Below, one piece after another: positions 8,639 to 20,705 of a DNA stretch of 64,000 bases (positions are counted from its first letter, which is position 1; each line of letters opens with the position of its first letter). Source of the DNA: an uncultured Azospirillum sp. (GTDB lineage Bacteria > Pseudomonadota > Alphaproteobacteria > Azospirillales > Azospirillaceae); the NCBI RefSeq assembly GCF_946480385.1, contig NZ_CAMLJP010000011.1, positions 1 through 64,000 on the forward strand, in the 5' to 3' direction. The position numbers were made by a program, and so were the translations under genes. The notes under the pieces were generated by a model, which was not told where the DNA came from, ran no database searches, and saw only the letters and a program-made list of their open reading frames with translations.

Positions 8639-9373
8639 TCATGTTCGGCAGAGACCGGATGGGAATGTCGGATGGGGTGGCGGGAGATTGGGGCGGACGG
8701 CCTCCAGCGCGTCCGGAAGGTCGGTGAAATGGTGGATCAGGCGGTCGGCGGAGAGGTCCGCCGGGTTACCGCGGGCGTAACCGTAGGAAACGAGAATGGA
8801 GGCGACCCCGGCGGCGCGGGCGGCGGCCACGTCGTTGGGACCGTCTCCCACCATCACAGCAGCAGAGGTCGAAGCACCCAGCGCAGCCAGCACCGCCAGC
8901 AGGGGTTCCGGGGCCGGTTTGCGCTGGGGCAGGCTGTCGCCGCCAACGATGGCGCCGAAGAGCGGCAGAAGCCCCAGATCGGCCAGCAGACTGCGGGCGA
9001 TCGCCTGGGGTTTGTTGGTGCACAGGCCGACGGGGTGGCCGGCGTCGGCCAGCCGCGCCAGAGTCTGAGGCACGCCGGGATAGATGCTGCCAGGATCAGC
9101 GGGAAGTGCTTCGTAGAGGTCGAGGAAGCGGGCCAAGGCCGGACCGACCTCCGCCGCCGGCAGCGCCCGGCCGGTGGCGGCGAAGCCGCGCTCCACCAGC
9201 GGCCGGGGACCGTCGCCGATGAAGCTGCGCAGCATCGCGTCGCTCACCGCCGGCCGGCCCCGTTCGGCAAGCAGGCGGTTGAGAGCGTGGCCCAGATGCG
9301 GCGCACTGTCGATCAGCGTCCCATCGAGGTCGAAGATCACCGGTGCCGGCTTGCTCAACGTCCCCTCCGTCAC
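8639..9373 (-). CDS. cbbZ: Phosphoglycolate phosphatase (HAD family)
   Basis: A 244-residue HAD hydrolase that removes phosphate from 2-phosphoglycolate made by the oxygenase activity of RuBisCO. The nucleophile motif [14 protein letters not shown] lies at about residues 14-27, motif II is GLCTNKP, and motif III/IV is [10 protein letters not shown]...[16 protein letters not shown]. The GTG at 9373 overlaps the cbbA stop as GTGA; a TTG at 9358 behind GGAGGGG is an alternative start that would begin [13 protein letters not shown]. Placement at the end of the cbb genes supports CbbZ over other phosphatases of the family. Confidence 0.9.
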   Translation of the reverse strand: MTEGTLSKPAPVIFDLDGTLIDSAPHLGHALNRLLAERGRPAVSDAMLRSFIGDGPRPLVERGFAATGRALPAAEVGPALARFLDLYEALPADPGSIYPGVPQTLARLADAGHPVGLCTNKPQAIARSLLADLGLLPLFGAIVGGDSLPQRKPAPEPLLAVLAALGASTSAAVMVGDGPNDVAAARAAGVASILVSYGYARGNPADLSADRLIHHFTDLPDALEAVRPNLPPPHPTFPSGLCRT

Positions 9374-10461
9374 CCGGAGGCCATCAACGCCGGGGATCGC
9401 CGCTCCATCGCCGCAAACTCCAGTGCAGCGGCGCGGGCGGCCATGCGTTCCAGAGGAAGCGGGACGATCTGCTCCGCCTGCCCGGCAGCCCCGAAGGCCT
9501 CGAACCGCTCGCGGCAGAGGGCGCGGGCGGCCTTGGTTGCCTCGGCCAGGAACTTGCGCGGGTCGAACTCCTCGGGCCGCGTCATCATCGCGCGACGCAG
9601 GCTGCCGCTCATGGCGAGGCGGATGTCGGTGTCGATGTTGACCTTGCGCACGCCGTTGCGGATGCCCTCGCGAATCTCCTCGACCGGAACGCCGTAGGTT
9701 TCGCGGATGCTGCCGCCATGGGCGCGGATGATCTCCAGCCACTCCTGCGGCACGCTGGATGATCCGTGCATTACCAGATGGGTGTCGGGGATGCGGTCGT
9801 GGATGGCGCGGATGCGGTCGATCGCCAGCACCTCGCCGTCCGGGCGGCGGCTGAACTTGTAGGCGCCGTGGCTGGTGCCGATGGCGATGGCGAGCGCGTC
9901 CACCCCCGTCCGCGCCACGAAGTCCGCCGCCTGCTCCGGATCGGTCAGCAACTGGTCGCGCGACAGCGTCCCGACAGCGCCGGAACCATCCTCCTCCCCC
10001 GCTTGGCCGGTCTCCAGCGAGCCGAGGCAACCCAGTTCGCCCTCCACCGAAACGCCGACGGCGTGCGCCTGCTCCACCACCTGCCGGGTGACGCGGATGT
10101 TGTAGTCGTAGCTTGCCGGCGTCTTCATGTCGTCCAGCAGCGAGCCGTCCATCATCACGCTGGTGAAGCCGGAGCGGATCGCCTGCTGGCAGACGGCCGG
10201 GCTGGCGCCATGGTCCTGGTGCAGGCAGACGGGGATGTGCGGCCACATCTCCACCGCCGCCTGCACCATATGGCGCAGGAACGGCTCGCCGGCATATTTG
10301 CGCGCGCCAGCGGACGCCTGCAGGATCACCGGGCTGGCGCAGTCGTCCGCCGCCTGCATGATCGCCTGGATCTGTTCCATGTTGTTGATGTTGAAGGCCG
10401 GCACGCCATAGCCGTGCTCGGCCGCATGGTCGAGGAGCTGTCGGAGGGAGATCAGGGCCAT
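9370..10461 (-). CDS. cbbA: Class II fructose-1,6-bisphosphate aldolase
   Basis: A 363-residue zinc-dependent aldolase of the CbbA type, which makes fructose-1,6- and sedoheptulose-1,7-bisphosphate in the Calvin cycle. The start [16 protein letters not shown] is typical. Metal and substrate residues are seen in CLHQDHG (about residue 85), SVEGELG (about residue 140), [21 protein letters not shown] and KVNIDTDIR. It follows cbbT by 17 bases and overlaps cbbZ by 4 bases in the same operon. Confidence 0.95.
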   Translation of the reverse strand: MALISLRQLLDHAAEHGYGVPAFNINNMEQIQAIMQAADDCASPVILQASAGARKYAGEPFLRHMVQAAVEMWPHIPVCLHQDHGASPAVCQQAIRSGFTSVMMDGSLLDDMKTPASYDYNIRVTRQVVEQAHAVGVSVEGELGCLGSLETGQAGEEDGSGAVGTLSRDQLLTDPEQAADFVARTGVDALAIAIGTSHGAYKFSRRPDGEVLAIDRIRAIHDRIPDTHLVMHGSSSVPQEWLEIIRAHGGSIRETYGVPVEEIREGIRNGVRKVNIDTDIRLAMSGSLRRAMMTRPEEFDPRKFLAEATKAARALCRERFEAFGAAGQAEQIVPLPLERMAARAAALEFAAMERRSPALMASG

Positions 10462-10478
10462 CGCAGGAAGTCTCCGGT

Positions 10479-12557
10479 TCAGAACTTGGGGGAGCAGAGG
10501 CGTTGGGCGCGGTCGGCGACCGCCTCCGCAGTGATGCCGAAGTGGCGGTAGAGGTCGCCGGCGGGGGCGGATTCGCCGTAGCGATCGAGGCCAATCACGT
10601 CGCCGTGCAGCCCAACGGTGGCGCGCCACAGCCCGGTCGCCCCGGCCTCCACCGCCAGCCGGGGAACGCCGGCCGGGAGCACGCTGCCGCGCCATGCTTC
10701 GCCCTGCCGGTCGAAGACCTCGCAGCAGGGCATGGAGACGACGCGGGCGGCGATGCCGCGGCCGGCGAGCAGACGACGCGCCTCCATCACGACGGGCACC
10801 TCCGATCCGGTGGCAATCAACACCACATCGGGCCGTCCGTCGTCGGCCAGAACATAACCGCCACGGGCCGCGTCACGGGTCCGGTCCATACCCGATTGGC
10901 CTGTTCCTTGAGCCGGGAGGGTCTGGCGCGACAGCAGCAGGGCGGTCGGCCCGTCCGCCCGCTCGACCGCTGCCCTCCAGGCGACGGCGGTCTCCAACGC
11001 GTCGCAGGGGCGCCAGACGTCGAGATTCGGCATCAGGCGCAGGCTGGCGGCATGCTCGACCGGCTGGTGGGTGGGGCCGTCCTCGCCCAGGCCGATGCCG
11101 TCATGGGTGAAGACGTAGACAACGCGCAGGCCCATCAGCGCCGACAGGCGCAGGCCGTTGCGGGCATAGTCGGAGAAGACCAGGAAGGTGCCGCCGAAGG
11201 GAATGACGCCGCCATGCAGCGCCATGCCGTTCATCACCGCGGCCATGCCGAACTCCCGCACGCCGTAATGGAGGTGACGCCCGCCGCTTCCCGGCCAATC
11301 GGTGAGATTGGAACCGGTCAGATCCGCCGATCCGCCCAGCAGCTCGGGTAGAAGGCCCGCCAGCGCCTGGATAGACTGCTGGGACGCCTTGCGCGTCGCC
11401 ATCGGCTCCGCCCGCTCCGCAACCGCGGCAATCCAGGCGTCGACCGCCTTGGCGAAGTTCCCCGGCAACTCGCCGCGCATGCGCCGCAGGAACTCGGCCG
11501 CAGCCTGCGGGTGGGCCTCGGCATAGGCGTCGAAGCGGGATTGCCAGTCGGCTTGCGTCGCCGCACCGCGCCGCCGGGCATCCCAGCCGGCGCGCACCTC
11601 ATCCGGCAGTTCGAAGGGCGGGCAAGTCCATCCCAACGCCGCCCTGGTCGCCGCGACCTCCGCGGTACCCAGCGGTACGCCATGCACCTCCGCCGAGCCG
11701 GCGCGGTTGGGCGAACCGCGGCCGATCTCTGTCCGACAGCAGATCAGCGTCGGCTTGCCGCAGGGGGTCAGCGCCTCGTCGATGGCGGCGTCGAGTGCGT
11801 AGGCATCATGGCCGTCCACCTCGCGGATCACGCGCCAGCCATAGGCCTCGAACCGCCGCGGCGTGTCGTCGGCAAACCAGCCGGTGACGGCACCGTCGAT
11901 GGAGATGCCGTTGTCGTCATAGAAAACCACCAGCTTTTCCAGCCCCAGCGTGCCAGCCAGTGAGCAGGCTTCATGGCTGATCCCCTCCATCAGGCAACCG
12001 TCGCCGACGAAGCAGAAGGTCCGGTGATCGACGATGCGGTGCCCCGGCCGGTTGAACTCCGCCCCGAGCAGCCGTTCGGCCAAGGCCATGCCGACGGCGT
12101 TGGCGACGCCCTGCCCCAGTGGCCCGGTGGTCGTCTCCACCCCCGGCGTCACGCCATATTCCGGATGGCCCGGCGTGCGCGAGCCAAGCTGCCGGAAGCG
12201 CCGCAGCTCTTCCACCGGCAGATCGTAGCCGGTCAGGTGAAGCAGTGCGTAGAGCAGCATGGAGCCGTGCCCGTTCGACAGCACGAAGCGGTCGCGGTCG
12301 GGCCAGTTCGGGTCGGCCGGATTGTGGCGCAGATGACGCCGCCACAGTGACTCGGCAATGTCGGCCATCCCCATCGGCATGCCGGGATGGCCGGAGTTCG
12401 CTGCCTCCACCGCGTCGATGGCAAGAATGCGCAGCGCATTCGCCAGCAGGCGGCGGCCGGAGCCGTGGTTGGGCGTGTCGTTGGGACTATCGGCCGGCGG
12501 CATGGCAAGCCGGTCCTGTTCGCGGACCTCTTGGTCCACGGTCATCGACGCAGTCAT
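10479..12557 (-). CDS. cbbT: Transketolase
   Basis: A 692-residue thiamine-diphosphate enzyme that moves two-carbon units between sugar phosphates in RuBP regeneration. Markers in order are [34 protein letters not shown], the TPP motif opening with [22 protein letters not shown], the DGH that follows REV, and [19 protein letters not shown] of the pyrimidine-binding domain. The length fits the family. It lies 38 bases after cbbP and 17 bases before cbbA. Confidence 0.96.
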   Translation of the reverse strand: MTASMTVDQEVREQDRLAMPPADSPNDTPNHGSGRRLLANALRILAIDAVEAANSGHPGMPMGMADIAESLWRRHLRHNPADPNWPDRDRFVLSNGHGSMLLYALLHLTGYDLPVEELRRFRQLGSRTPGHPEYGVTPGVETTTGPLGQGVANAVGMALAERLLGAEFNRPGHRIVDHRTFCFVGDGCLMEGISHEACSLAGTLGLEKLVVFYDDNGISIDGAVTGWFADDTPRRFEAYGWRVIREVDGHDAYALDAAIDEALTPCGKPTLICCRTEIGRGSPNRAGSAEVHGVPLGTAEVAATRAALGWTCPPFELPDEVRAGWDARRRGAATQADWQSRFDAYAEAHPQAAAEFLRRMRGELPGNFAKAVDAWIAAVAERAEPMATRKASQQSIQALAGLLPELLGGSADLTGSNLTDWPGSGGRHLHYGVREFGMAAVMNGMALHGGVIPFGGTFLVFSDYARNGLRLSALMGLRVVYVFTHDGIGLGEDGPTHQPVEHAASLRLMPNLDVWRPCDALETAVAWRAAVERADGPTALLLSRQTLPAQGTGQSGMDRTRDAARGGYVLADDGRPDVVLIATGSEVPVVMEARRLLAGRGIAARVVSMPCCEVFDRQGEAWRGSVLPAGVPRLAVEAGATGLWRATVGLHGDVIGLDRYGESAPAGDLYRHFGITAEAVADRAQRLCSPKF

Positions 12558-12595
12558 GGCTGGTGTCCTCCCCGGTATTGGCTTTCCGGCACTGC

Positions 12596-13471
12596 TCAGA
12601 ACGCCTTCTTCTTGCGGTCGGCGAGTTGCCAGATCATCGGCGTGAAGATCAGCTGCATCGCCAGCGCCATCTTGTCGCCCGGACAGACGATGGTGTTGGG
12701 CCGGGTCATGAAGCTGTCCTTCAGCATCGACAGCAGATAGGGAAAGTCGATGCCCTTCGGCCGGGTGAAGCGGATGACCAACATGCTCTCGTCCGACGTC
12801 GGAATGTCACGGGCGATGAAGGGATTGCTGGTGTCCACCGTGGGAACACGCTGGAAATTCACGTCGGTGCAGCTGAACTGCGGACAGATGTATTTCACGT
12901 AGTCGGGCATGCGCCGCAGGATGGTGTCGACGATGGCCTCTTCGGAATAGCCGCGCATGTTGCGGTCGCGGTGGATCTTCTGGATCCATTCGAGGTTGAC
13001 GATCGGAACCACACCGATCTTCAGGTCGGCATGGCGGGCGAGGTCGACGCGATCAGTGCGGACGCAGCCGTGCAGCCCCTCGTAGAACAGCAGGTCGGTG
13101 CCCGGTTCGATCTCCTCCCACGGCGTGAAGGTGCCGGGTTCCTGGCCGTAGGGTTCGGCCTCCTTCTCGTCATGCAGGTACTTGCGGGTCCGGCCGCCGC
13201 CGGTCTCGCCATAGCTGCGGAACAGGTCGTCCAAGTCCTCGAACAGGTTGGCGTCGGGGCCGAAATGGCTGAAGGTCGAATGGGGCTCCTCCTGCGCTTC
13301 GGCGACCTTGGCGCGCATCTCCCGCCGGTCGTAGCGGTGGAAGCTGTCGCCTTCGACGATGGCGGCGGAAACGCCCTCCCGGCGGAAGATCTGCTGGAAG
13401 GTGCGGGTGACGGTGGTGGTCCCAGCGCCGGAGGAGCCGGTGACGACGATGATCGGGTGACGGACCGACAT
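12596..13471 (-). CDS. cbbP: Phosphoribulokinase
   Basis: A 291-residue class I (bacterial octameric) phosphoribulokinase that phosphorylates ribulose-5-phosphate to RuBP. The P-loop is [12 protein letters not shown] at residues 10-21. [13 protein letters not shown] holds the catalytic aspartate region, and [10 protein letters not shown] and the [15 protein letters not shown] segment match the family. This enzyme with RuBisCO defines the Calvin cycle. It follows cbbF by 14 bases. Confidence 0.97.
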   Translation of the reverse strand: MSVRHPIIVVTGSSGAGTTTVTRTFQQIFRREGVSAAIVEGDSFHRYDRREMRAKVAEAQEEPHSTFSHFGPDANLFEDLDDLFRSYGETGGGRTRKYLHDEKEAEPYGQEPGTFTPWEEIEPGTDLLFYEGLHGCVRTDRVDLARHADLKIGVVPIVNLEWIQKIHRDRNMRGYSEEAIVDTILRRMPDYVKYICPQFSCTDVNFQRVPTVDTSNPFIARDIPTSDESMLVIRFTRPKGIDFPYLLSMLKDSFMTRPNTIVCPGDKMALAMQLIFTPMIWQLADRKKKAF

Positions 13472-13485
13472 GGTGTGTTCCTCCC

Positions 13486-14598
13486 TCAGCCGAGCGCCGC
13501 GGATTCAGAAGCCAGGAAAAGCGACCGGCTGCCGAACAGCGGTGCGTGGAAGGACAGCTCCTCCCCCCGATCGTAGGCGGCGTGGTAGGCAACCAGCCTT
13601 TCCACCTCCGCCTTCGATCCCAGGATCACCGGCACGCGCTGGTGCAGGGCCATCGGCTTGATGTCGAGGATGCGCTGCCGCCCGGTGCTGGCCGCTCCGC
13701 CCGCCTGTTCCACCAGCATGGCGATGGGATTCGCTTCGTAGAGAAGGCGCAGCCGTCCCGGCTTGTGGGTGGGGCGGGCGTCGCGCGGATAGAGGAAGAC
13801 GCCGCCGCGGATCAGGATACGGTAGACCTCCGCCACCAGAGACGCGATCCAGCGCATGTTGAAATCGGCTTCGCGCGGACCGGAACTGCCCTTGATGCAT
13901 TCCTCGACATACTGGCGCACCGGCGGCTCCCAGAAACGGGCGTTGGAGCTGTTGATGGCGAATTCGCAGACATTGTCGGGAATGCGCATGTCGGGATGGG
14001 TCAGGGTGTAGGCGCCGATCTCCCGGTCCAGTGTGAAGCCGTGCACGCCCTCGCCGAAGGTGGCGATGATCATGTCGGCCGGGCCGTAGAGGGCGAAGCC
14101 CGCCGCCACCTGCTGGGTGCCGGGCTGGAGGAAATGCTCCACCTCCGGTTCCTCCACGCCATCGGGCGCCTTGAGGATGGAGAAGATGGTGCCGACCGTC
14201 AGGTTGACGTCCACGTTCGACGAGCCGTCCAGCGGATCGAAGGCCAGCAGATAGCGGCCGCGCGGATATTCGCGGGGGATGCGGTAGGGCTCCTCCATCT
14301 CTTCAGACGCCATGCCGCAGAGCTTGCCGCCATATTCGCAGGTGCGCAGCATGATCTCGTTGGCGATCAGGTCCAGCGGCTTCTGCGTCTCGCCATGGAC
14401 GTTGACGCCGGGTTCGGGAGCCGGGGCGGACGGCTGGCCGGCGGACGGCGCAAGCGACCCGCGAGCGGCGGCGCTGGCGATGAACTTGCACGCGGTCTGC
14501 ACATCGTTGAGCAGCGCGGTCAGGTCGGTGTCGGCCCCGCCGCGGCGGCGCTGGTCCTCGATGATGAATTTGCTGAAGGTCGTGTGACGGTGCGGCAT
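13486..14598 (-). CDS. cbbF: Class I fructose-1,6-bisphosphatase
   Basis: A 370-residue phosphatase that releases the C1 phosphate of fructose- (and probably sedoheptulose-) bisphosphate. The metal site is FDPLDGSSNVDVNL near residue 125, preceded by MASEEMEEPY. Product-binding residues follow in NMRWIASLVAEVYR, GGVFLYPRD and LLYEANPIAMLVEQAGG. The N-terminal FSKFIIEDQRR fits bacterial CbbF. A short hairpin lies just upstream, at the cbbX stop. Confidence 0.96.
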   Translation of the reverse strand: MPHRHTTFSKFIIEDQRRRGGADTDLTALLNDVQTACKFIASAAARGSLAPSAGQPSAPAPEPGVNVHGETQKPLDLIANEIMLRTCEYGGKLCGMASEEMEEPYRIPREYPRGRYLLAFDPLDGSSNVDVNLTVGTIFSILKAPDGVEEPEVEHFLQPGTQQVAAGFALYGPADMIIATFGEGVHGFTLDREIGAYTLTHPDMRIPDNVCEFAINSSNARFWEPPVRQYVEECIKGSSGPREADFNMRWIASLVAEVYRILIRGGVFLYPRDARPTHKPGRLRLLYEANPIAMLVEQAGGAASTGRQRILDIKPMALHQRVPVILGSKAEVERLVAYHAAYDRGEELSFHAPLFGSRSLFLASESAALG

Positions 14599-14626
14599 CA
14601 GTTCCCCCTCTCTCGGTGTTTTGTGT

Positions 14627-14645
14627 GGCCGGCTTTTTGCCGGCC
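14627..14645 (-). promoter_or_regulatory. Intercistronic hairpin between cbbX and cbbF
   Basis: A perfect 7-bp inverted repeat, GGCCGGC and GCCGGCC, with a 5-base loop starts at the cbbX stop codon. It has no following T-run in the direction of transcription, so it is not a rho-independent terminator. It lies 28 bases before cbbF. A role in mRNA processing or in lowering read-through is possible but unproven. Confidence 0.5.
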
Positions 14646-15565
14646 TATTGTGTGAAGACGCGGCTTTGGCGGATGTCCTCCTCGGCGATGGTCAGCAGGT
14701 CGGTGGCGCCGATGGCGGTGCCGCGCGCCTCGAACAGGCGGTTGGCCTGACGCAGACGGGCGCGGTCGAGCGCGTTGCGGATGGAGCGGGCATTGGCGAA
14801 GCGCGGTTGGGCCATGCGGCGGCGGATGTAGTCGCCCATCGCCCGTTCCGCCTCCGGCGCGAAGCGGTACTGCATGCCGGCCGTCATCAGCCGGGCGATC
14901 TCCAGCAGCTCATCCGCTTCATAGTCGGGGAAATCGACATGATGGGCGATGCGCGACGCCATGCCGGGGTTGGAGCGGAAGAAAGTGTCCATGCGGTCGC
15001 GGTAGCCGGCGAGGATCACCACGAGGTCGTCGCGGTTGTCCTCCATCACCTGCAGCAGGATTTCGATGGCCTCCTGTCCGTAATCGCGCTCATTCTCCGG
15101 CCGGTAGAGGTAATAGGCCTCGTCGATGAACAGCACGCCGCCCATCGCGCGCTTCAGCACCTCCTTCGTCTTGGGTGCGGTGTGGCCGATATACTGGCCG
15201 ACCAGATCATCGCGGGTGACGCTGACGACATGGTCGCGCCGGATATAGCCCAGCCCATGGAGAAGCCTGGCCATGCGCCGCGCCACTGTCGTCTTGCCGG
15301 TGCCGGGATTGCCGGTGAAGCACATGTGCAGCGACGGCGGCTCCGCCCGAAGGCCGATGCTGCGGCGAGCGCGTTCCACCAGCAGCAGGGCGGCGATTTC
15401 GCGGATTCGGGTCTTCACCGGCGTCAGCCCGACCAGGTCGCGGTCCATCCCCGCCAGCATCTCGCCGATGCCGGAGTCACGGTACAGCGCGTCGAGATCG
15501 ACGGATGGGGCATCGGCCAGGCGGTCACAGGTTTGGGGGACGAGAAGGTCGGCCGCGTCGCTCAC
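14645..15565 (-). CDS. cbbX: Red-type RuBisCO activase (AAA+ ATPase)
   Basis: A 306-residue AAA+ protein that remodels inhibited form IC/ID RuBisCO. The GTG at 15565 is chosen because GGAGG lies five bases upstream and the codon overlaps the cbbE stop; an ATG at 15577 is in frame four codons earlier. The Walker A motif is [16 protein letters not shown], Walker B is [12 protein letters not shown], and the pore-loop region includes [14 protein letters not shown]. The family normally requires RuBP for assembly. It fits the red-type CbbL encoded upstream. Confidence 0.95.
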   Translation of the reverse strand: MSDAADLLVPQTCDRLADAPSVDLDALYRDSGIGEMLAGMDRDLVGLTPVKTRIREIAALLLVERARRSIGLRAEPPSLHMCFTGNPGTGKTTVARRMARLLHGLGYIRRDHVVSVTRDDLVGQYIGHTAPKTKEVLKRAMGGVLFIDEAYYLYRPENERDYGQEAIEILLQVMEDNRDDLVVILAGYRDRMDTFFRSNPGMASRIAHHVDFPDYEADELLEIARLMTAGMQYRFAPEAERAMGDYIRRRMAQPRFANARSIRNALDRARLRQANRLFEARGTAIGATDLLTIAEEDIRQSRVFTQ

Positions 15566-16299
15566 GCCGCCCTCCATTCCGGTTCGGCCACCAGGGCAGC
15601 CCGCATGCGGCCGACCACGCCGCGATAGCCGCCGTCGGCGTCCGCCGCGCCGAAGATGGCGGAGCCGGCAACGAAAACATCGGCCCCGGCATCGGCGACA
15701 GCACGGATGTTGTCGGGCTTGATGCCGCCATCCACCTCCAGCCGGATGTCGCGGCCGGTGCGCTCGCGGTGGCGGTCGATGCGGCGGCGGATCTCGGCGA
15801 TCTTCTCGAAGGCGGAGGGGATGAAGGACTGGCCGCCGAAGCCGGGATTGACCGACATGACGACGATCAGATCCAGCCGGTCCATCACATGATCGAGATG
15901 CGCCAGCGGTGTCGCCGGGTTCAGCGCCAGTCCGGCGCGGCAGCCCTGCTCGCGGATCAGCGCCAGGGTGCGGTCGGGATGGTCGGACGCCTCGGGGTGG
16001 AAGCTGATGATGTCGGCGCCGGCCTTGGCGAACAGCGGCACCAGCGCATCGACCGGACGCACCATCAAATGGACATCGATGATCGCCCTGGTGCGCGGAC
16101 GGATGGCGGCGCAGACCAGCGGACCGATGGTCAGGTTGGGGACATAATGGTTGTCCATCACGTCGACATGGACGACCTCGCAGCCGGCCTCCGCCACCCG
16201 CTCCACCTCCTCGCCCAGCCGGGCGAAGTCGGCGGACAGGATTGAGGGGGCGAGAAGGTATCTATGTCCCAGCTCACGCTCCCCCGGTTCACGTTCCAT
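15562..16299 (-). CDS. cbbE: Ribulose-phosphate 3-epimerase
   Basis: A 245-residue TIM-barrel epimerase that interconverts ribulose-5-phosphate and xylulose-5-phosphate. The start at 16299 follows GGGGAGACCCGTC and overlaps the end of cbbS by 11 bases. Family motifs are [53 protein letters not shown] and EVDGGI, which carry the metal-binding histidines and catalytic aspartates. Co-location with RuBisCO supports the cbbE symbol; the family is also called Rpe. Confidence 0.95.
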   Translation of the reverse strand: MEREPGERELGHRYLLAPSILSADFARLGEEVERVAEAGCEVVHVDVMDNHYVPNLTIGPLVCAAIRPRTRAIIDVHLMVRPVDALVPLFAKAGADIISFHPEASDHPDRTLALIREQGCRAGLALNPATPLAHLDHVMDRLDLIVVMSVNPGFGGQSFIPSAFEKIAEIRRRIDRHRERTGRDIRLEVDGGIKPDNIRAVADAGADVFVAGSAIFGAADADGGYRGVVGRMRAALVAEPEWRAA

Positions 16300-16729
16300 G
16301 ACGGGTCTCCCCGCCATAGCGCTCACCGGGCGGGCGGCCGGTGGCATAGCTGCGCACCGTGTAGCCGATGCGCCGTCCCGGCCCTTCCGCGCGCAGCAAT
16401 TCGAAGCCGGGCTCCGCCGCCGGACGGTTGACGAGGTAGGACATGCGCACCGTCTCGAAACCGTGCGAGCTGTCGAAGGCGAGCACCTTCACATACTGGT
16501 CGGGATGGGCGGTGCGGCAGGTGTCGATCTCCATCATCACGCCCTTGGCATCGCGCAGGTCGAACATGGGGTTGCCCCACATCGTCCAATAGCTGTTGCG
16601 CGGGTGCGGATCGTCGGTGAACTCCACCGCCACGGCCCAGCCCTGGTCGAGGGCGTATTGCACCTGTTTCGTGATCTCCTCGTCCGTCAGGTCCGGCAGG
16701 AAGGAGAACTGACCCTGGGTAAGACGCAT
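16289..16729 (-). CDS. cbbS: RuBisCO small subunit, form IC
   Basis: A 146-residue small subunit. It starts [19 protein letters not shown] and carries [19 protein letters not shown], followed by an [13 protein letters not shown] segment. The C-terminal extension beyond about residue 110 is typical of red-type small subunits, whose hairpin replaces the green-type inner loop. It lies 13 bases after cbbL, with GGAGCGATTCCC as ribosome site. Confidence 0.96.
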   Translation of the reverse strand: MRLTQGQFSFLPDLTDEEITKQVQYALDQGWAVAVEFTDDPHPRNSYWTMWGNPMFDLRDAKGVMMEIDTCRTAHPDQYVKVLAFDSSHGFETVRMSYLVNRPAAEPGFELLRAEGPGRRIGYTVRSYATGRPPGERYGGETRHGT

Positions 16730-16742
16730 GGGAATCGCTCCT

Positions 16743-18361
<1,619 letters not shown>

Positions 18362-19315
18362 ATGACCATCCAGCACGCCACCCTGCGCCAGCTTCAGATC
18401 TTCACCGCTGCCGCCCGCAGCCTGTCCTTCGCCCGAGTGGCGGAGCAGTTCGGCCTGACTCCCGGCGCGGTCTCCTTTCAGATCAAGCAGGTGGAGGGCC
18501 ATTGCGGCTTTCCACTGTTCGAGCGGGTGGGTAGGCGCGTCGTCCTGACAGAGGCCGGGCGCGACCTGCTGGAACATGCGTCGCTGATTCTCCAGGCGCT
18601 GGAGAACGCCGACCGGCGGATGCAGGCGCTGAAGGGGGTGACCGGCGGCAACGTCACCATCGGGCTGGTCAGCACCGCCAAATACATTGCCCCGCACATG
18701 GTCTCCCGCTTCCAGGCGGAGCGGCCGGGCGTGTCCATCCATCTCCAGGACGGCAACCGGCGGGAGGTGAACGCGATGGTCGCCAAGGGCGAGGTCGACC
18801 TTGCCATCATGGGTCGCCCGCTGGACGGGGAGGAGTTGCTGGCCGAGCCCTTCGCCCGCCATCCCAGCATCATCATCTGTGCACCGACTCATCCGCTGGC
18901 CGACGCCCCTTCCCTGCGCCTGCCCGAACTAGCCGACAGCGGCTTTATCGCGCGGGAGGAAGGGGCCGGCACGCGGGCACTGACCGACGCCTACTTCACT
19001 GGCCGCGGCTTCATCCCCCGCATCGTCATGACCTCCAGCAGCAACGAGACGATCAAGCAGGCGGTCATGGCCGGCATCGGCGTCGCCCTGCTGTCCCGCC
19101 ACACCGTGGACCTCGAACTTGCGCTGGGCATGCTGCGGGAATTGAAAGTGGAAGGGTTGCCCTTGATGCGGTCCTGGTACATCGCACACCGCCGCAGCCT
19201 GCCGCTGCTGCCGGTGCATGCGCAATTGCGCAGCTATCTGCTGGAACGCGGGCAGGCGATTATCGACAGCATCCAGGCCGGCCACCGGGTGCTCGCCCTC
19301 GGCGCCTTCCGCTGA
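18362..19315 (+). CDS. cbbR: LysR-type regulator of the Calvin-cycle genes
   Basis: A 317-residue LysR-type regulator. The winged-helix DNA-binding domain covers residues 1-65, with LRQLQIFTAAARSLSFARVAEQFGL and a recognition helix in TPGAVSFQIKQVE. The effector domain (about 95-300) has the two-lobed periplasmic-binding fold and the MAGIGVALLSRHTV segment. CbbR proteins activate cbb operons in response to NADPH, RuBP or related metabolites. The divergent position 122 bases from cbbL supports the assignment. It ends 20 bases before a convergent gene. Confidence 0.92.
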   Translation: MTIQHATLRQLQIFTAAARSLSFARVAEQFGLTPGAVSFQIKQVEGHCGFPLFERVGRRVVLTEAGRDLLEHASLILQALENADRRMQALKGVTGGNVTIGLVSTAKYIAPHMVSRFQAERPGVSIHLQDGNRREVNAMVAKGEVDLAIMGRPLDGEELLAEPFARHPSIIICAPTHPLADAPSLRLPELADSGFIAREEGAGTRALTDAYFTGRGFIPRIVMTSSSNETIKQAVMAGIGVALLSRHTVDLELALGMLRELKVEGLPLMRSWYIAHRRSLPLLPVHAQLRSYLLERGQAIIDSIQAGHRVLALGAFR

Positions 19316-19335
19316 CCGGTCCGGCACACCATCCG

Positions 19336-19677
19336 TTACGTCCTGCTCTCGACGTCCTCCAGCAGCGTCCGCAACTGGTCGCGAGTCGACTCCACCCGCT
19401 TGCGGCGGATGCCGACGAGGGGGAACTCCGCGCCATAGGTGACGCTCAGCGCGGTATTGACATGCCCCAGCGCCGCCGCCACGCCGGTCTCTCCGGAGCG
19501 CTGGCGGGCGATCAGGCCGTCGCGCAGCTTCACCAGACAGCGCGACGCCTCCACCAGCGTGTTGTAGACCTGATCGGGAGGCAAATCCTCCGCCGGCCGG
19601 GCCAGCAGGCCGTCGAGCACCGACAGAGCGTCAGCGCAATGGTTGCCGGAGGGGCGGGGTTCGCCGGCAGTGCTCAT
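19336..19677 (-). CDS. Hypothetical protein at the end of the selenocysteine formate dehydrogenase genes
   Basis: A 113-residue soluble protein whose start overlaps the nrfD-like stop as ATGA. It is mostly helical, with one cysteine near the N-terminus and another in the ASRCLVKLRDGLIARQR helix. It contains YNTLVEASRCLVKLRDG and a basic C-terminal RRKRVESTRDQLRTLLEDV helix. I do not recognise the family. Coupled translation with the membrane subunit suggests a role in assembly, maturation or stability of the dehydrogenase; that is inference only. Confidence 0.65.
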   Translation of the reverse strand: MSTAGEPRPSGNHCADALSVLDGLLARPAEDLPPDQVYNTLVEASRCLVKLRDGLIARQRSGETGVAAALGHVNTALSVTYGAEFPLVGIRRKRVESTRDQLRTLLEDVESRT

Positions 19678-20693
19678 GGCAGAGCCCTCCGCGCCTGCCC
19701 GTTTGGCAATGGAGCGCGCTTGCGTTCGTTGAGGGTGCTGGGTGGCTTCTGGGCAAAGCGGAAATAGTCGGTCGGACGTTCGGCGGAGCGGTTGCCGGCC
19801 CGCAGGATGGCAGTGCGCAGGGCCATGCCGCCAGCCAGGATCGCCAGCGATCCCAAAACCGACAGCGCCGCCGACGGCCGCCGACGGCCGGCATTGACGG
19901 CGTGGCAAACCAGCGGGATCGCGGCACCGACGGCGATGGCGCCGATCTTGTCCACCACGCCCAGCGTGCCGTGCTCGATCGGTTCAGCGACGTGGTGGGC
20001 TTCATACTCGCGATTGGAGGCGAGCGAGGCGGCAAGGTCGACGGCGCTCGCCACCATGGCGACGCGGTCCAGCCGCTCGGCATTGCCCGGCCGGCCGTCG
20101 AAGCGCTCGCCCAGCGACAGGGCCGCCGCCCCGCAGGCCATGGCCGAACTGCCGAATCGCACCGCCAAGAGCCGTGGCGCCGCCGCCCACAGTGGTGTGC
20201 TGGTGGAGGACAGCAGGGCCGCGGTGTAGACGCTCATCCCCGCACCGGCCAGCGCCGCCGGCACTTGCGTCAGCCGCGCGGTACGCTTCATGCCCATCCA
20301 GTCGGCGGCGGCGGTCACCGCGCTGAAGGCACCGAAGCTGGACAGGATGTAGCTGCCGATCGACATCGGCGAGGTTCGCCGGAAGATGCGCAGCATGTTG
20401 TACCAGCGGCTGGGCGTGTGCAGGTCGCCGATCAACAGCATCGGCCCCACTGTCGCCCCGATCATCGCGACGTGGCGGGCGTTGCGCGCGGTCTTCTCCA
20501 TCCCCGGCCCGCCGAACAGATCGGCCATGGTGCCGAGTATCTGGGCGGATCCGGACATGCCGGCCAGGAAGATATAGCCGCTGGTCTTCCAGCCGAAGGG
20601 GCTGGCCTTCAGCGCCGGCCGGCCGTAATAGCTGGTTCCCTGGTAGGGCCGGTCGGCCGCACCGTGCTTGCGCGTCTGCAGGTCCTGCTGCAT
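19674..20693 (-). CDS. nrfD: NrfD/PsrC-type membrane subunit of formate dehydrogenase
   Basis: A 339-residue polytopic protein with about eight hydrophobic segments. It starts behind GGGGAGGAGGCCC. The NrfD family is recognised from the SGYIFLAGMSGSAQILG helix, an LLIGDLHTPSRWYNMLR segment, and the F(R)RTSPMSIGSYIL segment that follows. These subunits exchange electrons between Fe-S proteins and quinones without haem. It replaces the cytochrome b subunit (FdnI) usual in E. coli formate dehydrogenase N. It is 12 bases after the Fe-S subunit gene. Confidence 0.88.
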   Translation of the reverse strand: MQQDLQTRKHGAADRPYQGTSYYGRPALKASPFGWKTSGYIFLAGMSGSAQILGTMADLFGGPGMEKTARNARHVAMIGATVGPMLLIGDLHTPSRWYNMLRIFRRTSPMSIGSYILSSFGAFSAVTAAADWMGMKRTARLTQVPAALAGAGMSVYTAALLSSTSTPLWAAAPRLLAVRFGSSAMACGAAALSLGERFDGRPGNAERLDRVAMVASAVDLAASLASNREYEAHHVAEPIEHGTLGVVDKIGAIAVGAAIPLVCHAVNAGRRRPSAALSVLGSLAILAGGMALRTAILRAGNRSAERPTDYFRFAQKPPSTLNERKRAPLPNGQARRALP

Positions 20694-20705
20694 GGGCCTC
20701 CTCCC

